Below, piece after piece: positions 8,247 to 13,612 of a stretch of DNA of 14,863 nt. The translations under genes were made by a program, and so were the position numbers. The notes beneath the pieces were generated by a model, which saw only the letters and a list, made by a program, of their open reading frames with translations, was not told the DNA's origin and ran no database searches. Source of the stretch: Planctomycetaceae bacterium. Its GTDB lineage: Bacteria; Planctomycetota; Planctomycetia; Pirellulales; Pirellulaceae. Position 1 is the stretch's first letter. The number at the start of each line of letters is the position of its first letter. Location: the NCBI GenBank assembly GCA_005773145.1, contig SXHS01000360.1, forward strand, positions 1 to 14,863. The letters run 5' to 3'.

Positions 8247-9687
8247 ATCGTCTCTCCACCGCAGAGGTTTTTTTCAACACATGGCCGGTGGCCTTTGCGG
8301 GGCATCGCTGGCGTGGTTGCTGGAGCGCGAGGCAGCTGGGATCCAGCACGCGTCTCCGAGTGCTCCACCGGCGTTTGACTTGAAGCCGCGGTCCCCCCAT
8401 CTTCCCGTGCGTGCACGTGCGGTGATTCATCTGTTTATGAATGGTGGGCCGAGTCAGATGGATCTGTTCGACCCCAAACCCATGCTGGACCAGTTGCATG
8501 GCACCGATCGCTTTCAAAAGTTCGCGGGGGAGATCGAGAACTTGGGAAGCGTCGGGACGATCATGCGCAGCCCCTTCAAGTTCGCGCAGCACGGTCAGTC
8601 GGGCATGTGGATGTCGGACGCGCTCCCCCATTTGGCCCAACATGTCGATGACATCGCGATGATTCGTTCGATGCAAACGACCAATCTGACGCACGAGCCA
8701 GCCATCTACCTGATGCAAACGGGCAAGATGGGGCCGGGACGCCCGTCATTCGGATCATGGGTGGTGTACGGGCTGGGATCCGAAAATCAGAATCTGCCTG
8801 CCTACGTTGTCTTGGATGATCCCCTTGGGCTGCCCGTCAACGGTATTGAGAATTGGCAAGCGGGATTCTTGCCCCCCCAATTCCAAGGGACTCGCTTTCG
8901 GTCTAATGGTTCCCCGGTTCTGAATCTGCGCGCGGACGTGGCTCGATCGGCTGTGCTGGAAGACCTAGAGCGCGGCGTCTTGGCTGGACTCGATCGTGCC
9001 CATCAGGCACAGCGGCCGTTTCAACCGCGACTGGGGGCACGCATCTCAAATTCCGAATTGGCGGCGCGGATGCAGCTCGAGGCCACCGACGCGCTGGACC
9101 TGTCGCAAGAAACTGCCGCCACGCTGGAGTCGTATGGATTAAATGGCGAAAAGACCGAGTCGTATGGTCGTCGGTGTCTCATCGCGCGGCGCCTTGTGGA
9201 GCGAGGAGTCCGTTTCGTGCAGTTGTATATCAACGGGCAAATTTGGGATAATCATAGTGGCCTGGAAAGCGGGTTGAAGCAGGCGTGTGCTCGAACGGAT
9301 CAACCGATCGCTGCCTTGTTGACCGATTTGAAACAACGCGGTTTGCTGGATGAGACCCTCGTTATCTGGAGTAGCGAGTTTGGACGGCTGCCCATCGCCC
9401 AGATCGGCGCCGGGGAGGATCCCCGCACTGCCGGCCGCGATCACAACAAAAACGCGTTCTGTTGTTGGCTGGCGGGAGCCGGCGTCAAGAAGGGGGTCGT
9501 CCACGGTGCCACCGACGACTTGGGGTTCGCGGCGGTCGAAAACGTGGTCACCGTTCCGGACTGGCATGCCACCACGTTGCAGCTGATGGGACTGAATCAC
9601 GAGCATTTGTTCGTGGAAATGAACGGCTTGCGTGAACGCATGACGGGCGTCTCGCCGGCCCGCGTGGTCCGCGAGATCTTGGCCTAG
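8236..9687 (+). CDS. DUF1501 family protein with Tat signal (alkaline-phosphatase/sulfatase-like fold)
   Basis: The 483-residue protein starts with a twin-arginine signal: R9-R10-G-F-F, then a hydrophobic segment (HMAGGLCGASLAWLL). Conserved DUF1501 elements follow: HLFMNGGPSQMDLFDPKP at about 65-82, THEPAIYLMQTG in the middle, VIWSSEFGRLP, and GRDHN with D402 and H403 near the C-terminus. The family is related to alkaline phosphatase-superfamily metalloenzymes, and the Asp and His residues here are candidate metal ligands; no activity has been assigned. GGAG at 8225-8228 stands 7 bases before the ATG. The start lies inside the last codons of the cytochrome gene, the usual arrangement for this pair in planctomycetes. 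Tat export suggests folding, perhaps with metal, before crossing the membrane, whereas its partner uses Sec. It ends 41 bases short of the convergent DUF2088 gene. Confidence 0.95.
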   Translation: MSIESSLHRRGFFQHMAGGLCGASLAWLLEREAAGIQHASPSAPPAFDLKPRSPHLPVRARAVIHLFMNGGPSQMDLFDPKPMLDQLHGTDRFQKFAGEIENLGSVGTIMRSPFKFAQHGQSGMWMSDALPHLAQHVDDIAMIRSMQTTNLTHEPAIYLMQTGKMGPGRPSFGSWVVYGLGSENQNLPAYVVLDDPLGLPVNGIENWQAGFLPPQFQGTRFRSNGSPVLNLRADVARSAVLEDLERGVLAGLDRAHQAQRPFQPRLGARISNSELAARMQLEATDALDLSQETAATLESYGLNGEKTESYGRRCLIARRLVERGVRFVQLYINGQIWDNHSGLESGLKQACARTDQPIAALLTDLKQRGLLDETLVIWSSEFGRLPIAQIGAGEDPRTAGRDHNKNAFCCWLAGAGVKKGVVHGATDDLGFAAVENVVTVPDWHATTLQLMGLNHEHLFVEMNGLRERMTGVSPARVVREILA

Positions 9688-9688
9688 T

Positions 9689-9724
9689 CGTAACCCGAAG
9701 CGTTCGCGAGGGAGACCTGCCACA
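9689..9724. repeat. Intergenic repeat, copy 1, filling a convergent gap
   Basis: This 36-base unit starts CGTAACCCGAAGCG and continues TTCGCGAGGGAGACCTGCC, then ACA. It matches 12268-12302 in the same orientation except for one extra T. CCC/GGG and GCG/CGC can pair around a TT loop (CCC-GAA-GCG-TT-CGC-GA-GGG), giving an imperfect hairpin. It fills almost all of the 41 bases between the stops of the DUF1501 and DUF2088 genes. Confidence 0.75.
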
Positions 9725-9728
9725 ATCG

Positions 9729-10949
9729 TCATCGACCGAATGTGAGCTGGAGCGTTCCATCGCGAAACGTCAACGCGATCGGCTGGGAATCGACTTGGCA
9801 CAACGGATGAGCTGCAATCTCGTCACGCAAATCTTCACTGACGTATAGCGATTCCAGGTGAAGCGTATTGGGAATGAACATCCAACGTTGATCTCCGTAA
9901 CGATCGCGAATTTTCCCGATGACGGTCTCGTCGTCCGGCAAGGTGGCCGGAATCTTGGCTCGATCCATGTCACCAGTCGTGTAGACATTGATAAAGGTCT
10001 TGTGCTCATCAATCGCATCGCGTAGTTGCCGCGTGATGAAATCAGCCAGCCCCACACCAATCGCGTTGCCCTGAGAGGCCTCCGCCAGTCGCAGGGCGGC
10101 GATCGTGCGGATACGTGGACGGTCCAAGTCCTCATATCCCTTGACACCTCGATGTCCGATCACGTTCGTATCCATGCCGGTGCCACTATACGTCTTGCCG
10201 ATCGTACCCACTACCAATGTGTTCAGATCGTCGATCGGGAGTCGCGGAAAGTACGTCTGATGTTTTTGCAGTAGTTCTGGCTCGCGCTTCAGTATCGTCT
10301 GTGGAGGCAGCGCGTGAATTTCAGCCGTTTGGTCGTAGCCGTCTTCCAGAAGTGCTAAGCCGGCCCAAATCTTGCCGGAATCCAACAGAAATTGGCCCAT
10401 CTCCAGCAGCATGTCTTTCATCTTCGCGGTGGGCGTGGAGTGGAAGGTCTCGGCCGACTTGATCTTGCCCATCCCCACCACCATCATCTTCGTCAGACCG
10501 CTTTGTACGGGGCCGGAAAAACAGGTGTGCAGCTTCACGCGATTGAGCACCAGCACGCCTGCGGATTCATGACAAAAGCGGTCCATGAACACGTCCCCAG
10601 TGCTCACCGATCCCACCTTCACCACATCCATGCTGGACCGGATCGGCATCCCCATGGCCTCCTCGGTCATGCCCAGCGACTCGACCATGCGGCGTTGGCC
10701 TTCCGCCGTCGCTCCGTTGTGGCTTCCCATTGCCGGAACCAGGAATGGCCTGGCCCCATGTTCGCGCAACCACTCGCCGGCTGCCTGGGTGATCGCGGCG
10801 ATGTTATCGATACCGCGACTCCCCGCGGTAATCGCGACATCAGCCTGCGGCACGGGGCAGGGGAGTCCATCCAACGCGCTGCGCACGGCTGCCCGTACGT
10901 CTGAAATCGGCCGAGCCGTCAACCGCTGAGTGACACGATAAAGTTTCAC
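9729..10949 (-). CDS. LarA-like protein (DUF2088, lactate racemase N-terminal domain family)
   Basis: The 406-residue protein resembles the DUF2088/Lar_N family, whose best-known member LarA is a nickel-pincer-dependent lactate racemase. Visible family features are PAMGSHNGAT at 72-81, with H77 in the place of the conserved GxH, and NRVKLHTCFSG at 136-146, with H141 followed by SGLTKMMVVGMGK. These correspond by position to the His and Lys segments that hold the cofactor in LarA. It belongs to the KxHT / GxGK subgroup rather than true LarA, so the substrate is probably not lactate and remains unknown. No LarB, LarC or LarE cofactor genes lie in this window. The start is GTG at 10949, with only a weak GGGAT-like site 8 bases upstream. 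No signal peptide is visible, so it should be cytosolic. Convergent with the DUF1501 gene, it appears to be a single-gene unit. Confidence 0.85.
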   Translation of the reverse strand: MKLYRVTQRLTARPISDVRAAVRSALDGLPCPVPQADVAITAGSRGIDNIAAITQAAGEWLREHGARPFLVPAMGSHNGATAEGQRRMVESLGMTEEAMGMPIRSSMDVVKVGSVSTGDVFMDRFCHESAGVLVLNRVKLHTCFSGPVQSGLTKMMVVGMGKIKSAETFHSTPTAKMKDMLLEMGQFLLDSGKIWAGLALLEDGYDQTAEIHALPPQTILKREPELLQKHQTYFPRLPIDDLNTLVVGTIGKTYSGTGMDTNVIGHRGVKGYEDLDRPRIRTIAALRLAEASQGNAIGVGLADFITRQLRDAIDEHKTFINVYTTGDMDRAKIPATLPDDETVIGKIRDRYGDQRWMFIPNTLHLESLYVSEDLRDEIAAHPLCQVDSQPIALTFRDGTLQLTFGR

Positions 10950-11067
10950 AATTCGCCATCCCAGACAAAAGGGTTCAACGCGGCACAGCCCAGTCCACCC
11001 GGTCGAGCCCGCATTAAACGGCGAAATCGGGCTCTCGTTTGGTTGCCCGCGCGAATCGGCTACGCCA

Positions 11068-11088
11068 CCGTCAACAACCCGTCAACAA
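11068..11088. repeat. Tandem direct repeat CCGTCAACAA upstream of the DUF2088 gene
   Basis: CCGTCAACAA occurs at 11068-11077 and again at 11079-11088, one base apart. On the minus strand this reads as two TTGACGG units about 120-140 bases upstream of the DUF2088 start. They could be alternative -35 elements or a binding site, but no good -10 box follows at the right distance. The rest of 10950-11180 shows nothing else I can support. Confidence 0.3.
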
Positions 11089-11180
11089 TAGAGGGCCGCG
11101 CATGGCAGGCGGGATGCGTCGGTTAGGGGGCTGAACGCGTCAGAATTTTATCGATTGGCCGGTCGAGTGTCAAATTGGCG

Positions 11181-11495
11181 TCACTCGCCGTAACTGGGAC
11201 CGCGGCGACTGCGCCGCCGTTTGCTATGCGCCCCGTCGGTGGTCCATTCCTTCGTCAGGCTCTCGAAAACGTCCGGAGACTCGTAGCGGACAACCCCTTT
11301 GGTCTTGGTCTCGGTCATGGGACCGATCAACCCACGAAAGACGGGCAGGCCGCGTAGTGCCAAATTCGTACTGCAGTCATCCACGCCGATCTGGGCATGG
11401 GTCTTCATGAGATTCTCGTGCGAGTCGTAGTCCCGCACGCGGAGGTCACCGTTCGCCCCTCGGGTCACAACTCGGAACAACATCGGCTTTGGCAT
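11181..11495 (-). CDS. Hypothetical protein, 104 residues
   Basis: I do not recognise this protein. It begins MPKPMLFRVVTRGANGDLRV, is mixed alpha/beta with a central VDDCSTNLALRGLPVFRG stretch, and ends in a basic tail (SKRRRSRRGPSYGE). No signal peptide or membrane segment is present, so it is probably cytosolic; the tail could contact nucleic acid. Evidence that it is real: sensible composition, no competing frame on the other strand, and a strong AGGAG 9 bases before the ATG at 11495. A longer version starting at 11537 (14 more residues) has no ribosome site. Its upstream region carries a 12-bp perfect inverted repeat whose near arm lies 9 bases from the ribosome site. It stands alone between the DUF2088 gene and a tRNA gene. 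Confidence 0.65.
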   Translation of the reverse strand: MPKPMLFRVVTRGANGDLRVRDYDSHENLMKTHAQIGVDDCSTNLALRGLPVFRGLIGPMTETKTKGVVRYESPDVFESLTKEWTTDGAHSKRRRSRRGPSYGE

Positions 11496-11504
11496 CGAGC
11501 GGCT

Positions 11505-11509
11505 CTCCT
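11505..11509 (-). promoter_or_regulatory. Ribosome binding site fixing the start at 11495
   Basis: On the minus strand AGGAG lies 9 bases before the ATG at 11495. The alternative ATG at 11537 has no comparable site, so this decides the start of the 104-residue gene. Confidence 0.55.
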
Positions 11510-11518
11510 GCAGATACA

Positions 11519-11599
11519 GCAACAGGGACGAATCCATGCGCGGAGTGACCGCTCGGTGCGATCCACCTCCGGGGGGGCGACTGGGAACGTCCCTGTTGC
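11519..11599. repeat. 12-bp perfect inverted repeat in the leader of the 104-residue gene
   Basis: GCAACAGGGACG at 11519-11530 is the exact reverse complement of CGTCCCTGTTGC at 11588-11599. The arms enclose 57 bases, within which CGGAG/CTCCG could form a smaller stem. In the minus-strand transcript the second arm ends 9 bases before the AGGAG of the gene starting at 11495, so folding could affect translation. It could also be an operator-like dyad in DNA. Confidence 0.5.
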
Positions 11600-11622
11600 C
11601 AGCAGGCGCCTCTCGGGGTTCT

Positions 11623-11671
11623 TATCGGCCGTCCACCTCGGCCAAACGGAGCGAAAGAGCGGTCGCCGATA
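11623..11671. repeat. 7-bp inverted repeat between the 104-residue gene and the tRNA
   Basis: TATCGGC (11623-11629) pairs perfectly with GCCGATA (11665-11671) across 35 bases. It sits about 90 bases before the tRNA gene in a stretch with no convincing reading frame. At this length it may be chance; the rest of 11600-11760 shows no other feature. Confidence 0.2.
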
Positions 11672-11760
11672 GCATCGATGGCGTCGCTACAACCGGATTC
11701 GTTGCCGGTCGGCCACTTGCCCGATCCGCCAGAGTCGATCAAGATAAGAGAATCGAATGA

Positions 11761-11843
11761 GGAGGGTAAGCGAATTGGCTAGCAACCTGATTCGAAATCA
11801 GGCGCCCCTTCGGGGGTTGCGGGTTCGACTCCCGTGCCCTCCG
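11761..11843 (+). tRNA. tRNA-Ser (anticodon CGA)
   Basis: The acceptor stem GGAGGGT (11761-11767) pairs with GCCCTCC (11836-11842), with one T-G wobble, and the discriminator is G11843. The anticodon arm CCTGA/TCAGG (11786-11802) has loop TTCGAAA with anticodon CGA at 11793-11795, reading UCG serine codons. The long variable arm CCCC-TTCG-GGGG marks a class II tRNA. The T arm is GCGGG-TTCGACT-CCCGT. CCA is not encoded. The D arm is weak: position 8 is A rather than the usual T and only about two pairs form. Despite this, every other element is intact, so I call it functional. Confidence 0.93.
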
Positions 11844-11940
11844 CTTCTTGGTCAGCCCGGTTTTCTTGGTCCGCCCAGCGGTACAGGGCGTTTCAGTTAG
11901 GCGGGTGGGTCTCGTTCCGGCTCTGGTACCCTTACCCTCA

Positions 11941-11973
11941 TAATACCACGCATTTTTAAGTGCGCAGGTATTA
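11941..11973. other. Strong stem-loop between the tRNA and the small membrane peptide gene
   Basis: TAATACC (11941-11947) pairs with GGTATTA (11967-11973), and inside it CGCA (11949-11952) pairs with TGCG (11961-11964), offset by A against CA, around an eight-base loop TTTTTAAG. That gives 11 pairs in 33 bases. It lies about 100 bases after the tRNA and 51 bases past the stop of the minus-strand peptide gene. No T-run follows on either strand, so a terminator role is possible but unproven. The rest of 11844-12024 holds only a small CGGGC/GCCCG hairpin and no supported gene. Confidence 0.45.
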
Positions 11974-12024
11974 GTTGCCGCGGGTCCATTGGTGCCACGG
12001 GCGGCTTGCCCGCGATTGTTTCCG

Positions 12025-12123
12025 TTAGCGGCGGTCGGCGGGGCGAGCGATGATGTGCGCGACCACCAACAAGACGGCGATAAAAATCACCGAAATCAAG
12101 AAATGCAACCAGTGCAGCGGCAT
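12025..12123 (-). CDS. 32-residue single-span membrane peptide
   Basis: This short frame begins MPLHWLHFLISVIFIAVLLV and ends AHIIARPADRR before TAA. Residues about 5-26 are a continuous hydrophobic helix long enough to cross a membrane once, and the C-terminus is basic (R27, R31, R32), predicting an N-outside, C-inside orientation. GGGAG stands 8 bases before the ATG at 12123. I know no family for it. Small single-span peptides often attach to larger membrane complexes, but no partner is visible nearby. It is divergent from moeA, with about 200 bases between the starts. Evidence for translation is the hydrophobic pattern, ribosome site and clean stop; conservation in relatives would settle it. 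Confidence 0.5.
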   Translation of the reverse strand: MPLHWLHFLISVIFIAVLLVVAHIIARPADRR

Positions 12124-12267
12124 GGAGCCTGCTCCCGTGATGTGCCATCAACCGACATCCGTGGGAACCGACACGTCCATGTAACTCCTATGGTATCGAG
12201 CGCGAACGCGATGAAGCTCAAGGAAAATGGTCGCCCACGTGCTAGCTAGTGCATTGCATGCGACCAC

Positions 12268-12302
12268 CGTAACCCGAAGCGTCGCGAGGGAGACCTGCCA
12301 CA
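12268..12302. repeat. Intergenic repeat, copy 2, upstream of moeA
   Basis: This 35-base copy matches 9689-9724 at every base except for a one-base deletion in the loop (GCG-T-CGC instead of GCG-TT-CGC). It ends 20 bases before the moeA start, so unlike copy 1 it precedes a gene. Both copies lie in the same orientation, about 2.6 kb apart. Confidence 0.75.
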
Positions 12303-12322
12303 TGAGTCGCCAACAGTGAGTG

Positions 12323-13612
12323 ATGGATATGGATGAACCAATTTTCAAGGAGGCTCCAGCGGTCCGCGCGGCAGCGGATGTCCGCATGCGCGGGTTTTCC
12401 CATCGCGCGACCGTTCAGCAGGTATTGGCGTGGCTCGATCAGCAGCCGGTGACGGAGTCCACCGAGATGGTGGCTACCATTCAGGCGGCGGGGCGCGTGC
12501 TATGCGACGAGATCTGCTCCTCCGTCGACGTGCCGGGGTTCGATCGAGCCATGATGGATGGGTATGCCGTGCAGGCCCGCGATACGGCGGGTGCGTCGAT
12601 GTACAACCGGCTGCCACTGATGATCGTTGGCCAGTCGCTGCCGAGTGTCGGATTCTCCGGCGAGGTACAACGGGGACAGGCCGTGCGCATCATGACGGGG
12701 GCACCCCTTCCTGCGGGTGCGGATGCCGTGTTGCCGGCGGAAGAGGTGACGGCCGAGCAGGATCGTATCTTGGCCAGTGGCGAGGTGCCGCCTGGTAAGC
12801 ATGTGGGGCGACGTGGCGAGGACTTGCGCGCGGGGGCCGTGATGTTACGCGCCGGCCGACGCCTGCGTCCTCAAGACATCGGCCTTTTGGTTTCCACAGG
12901 AGCCGTTTCCGTGCCGGTTCGTCGCCGCACCCGGGTGCGGATTGTGTCCACAGGGAACGAGCTCTTGCCGCCGGGTTCCCTGCCAACGGGATATCAGATC
13001 GTCGACTCGAATAGCTCCATGCTAACGGCCTTGGTGGTTCGAGACGGTGGAGAAGTGGTTGCCGTCGATCGCGTACCGGATCAGCCGTCGGAGATTTTGG
13101 CGGCCATGCGGTCCAGCGCGGATATCGTGTTGGTCTCCGGCGGGTCCAGCGTCGGGCAGGAGGACCACGCCCCGGTGCTGGTGGCGGAACACGGCGAGCT
13201 GGCGATTCATGGCGTGGCCATGCGTCCCAGCAGCCCGGTGGGCATGGGCCGCCTGGACGGACGGTTGGTGTTTCTGTTGCCCGGCAATCCCGTTTCTTGC
13301 TTGTGCGCCTATGATTTCTTCGCGGGGCGGATGGTGCGTCAGTTTGCGGGCTTGAGTCCAGAATGGCCCTACCGCCAAGAGCTGCTGCCGCTGGCGAATA
13401 AGTTGGTTTCGATGATCGGTCGCGTGGATTATGCGCGGGTGACGATGCGTGATGGCGCGGTGATTCCGTTGGCCATCGGTGGTGCGTCGATGCTCAGTTC
13501 CACAACCGTTGCCGATGGTTTTGTCATCATTCCGGCCGACAGTGAGGGTTATCCGGCTGGTCATCAAGTTCGGGTGTATTGCTACGATGGACCCACAACA
13601 GCAGTTCCTTGA
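12323..13612 (+). CDS. moeA: Molybdopterin molybdotransferase MoeA, first paralogue
   Basis: MoeA inserts molybdenum into adenylylated molybdopterin in the cytosol, the last common step of molybdenum cofactor synthesis. The 429-residue product has full family length and order: DVPGFDRAMMDGYAV from D69, MTGAPLPAGADAVLPAEEV, the MoCF-domain motifs RVRIVSTGNELLPPG, DSNSSML and LVSGGSSVGQEDH, then LPGNP at 319-323 and a C-terminal domain IV. One oddity is R301-P-S-S-P where most MoeA proteins have KPGKP. The start is uncertain: ATG at 12323 and 12329 and GTG at 12320 are all in frame, with only a weak GTGAG site at 12316-12320 that best suits 12329. The stop overlaps the next moeA by 26 bases, so the two are one operon. 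The intergenic repeat lies just upstream. Confidence 0.95.
   Translation: MDMDEPIFKEAPAVRAAADVRMRGFSHRATVQQVLAWLDQQPVTESTEMVATIQAAGRVLCDEICSSVDVPGFDRAMMDGYAVQARDTAGASMYNRLPLMIVGQSLPSVGFSGEVQRGQAVRIMTGAPLPAGADAVLPAEEVTAEQDRILASGEVPPGKHVGRRGEDLRAGAVMLRAGRRLRPQDIGLLVSTGAVSVPVRRRTRVRIVSTGNELLPPGSLPTGYQIVDSNSSMLTALVVRDGGEVVAVDRVPDQPSEILAAMRSSADIVLVSGGSSVGQEDHAPVLVAEHGELAIHGVAMRPSSPVGMGRLDGRLVFLLPGNPVSCLCAYDFFAGRMVRQFAGLSPEWPYRQELLPLANKLVSMIGRVDYARVTMRDGAVIPLAIGGASMLSSTTVADGFVIIPADSEGYPAGHQVRVYCYDGPTTAVP

Noticed and set aside
8005..8718. 237-codon minus-strand frame across the cytochrome/DUF1501 junction
   Set aside because: Fully antisense to two well-supported genes, with a biased His/Arg composition and no motif.
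9139..9801. 220-codon minus-strand frame over the DUF1501 3' end
   Set aside because: Antisense to conserved DUF1501 motifs, and runs through the intergenic repeat into the 3' end of the DUF2088 gene in another frame; no family resemblance.
11176..11188. GGCG/CGCC hairpin spanning the stop of the 104-residue gene as a terminator
   Set aside because: Four pairs, no following T-run.
11536..11760. 74-codon plus-strand frame between the 104-residue gene and the tRNA
   Set aside because: No ribosome site, low-complexity basic composition, and ends directly against the tRNA; not credible as a gene.
11996..12014. CGGGC/GCCCG hairpin as an intrinsic terminator
   Set aside because: Only five pairs and no T-run on either strand; too weak to call.
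11897..12151. 84-codon minus-strand frame overlapping the membrane peptide region
   Set aside because: Basic, Pro-rich composition without ribosome site; the overlapping 32-codon hydrophobic frame is a better candidate.
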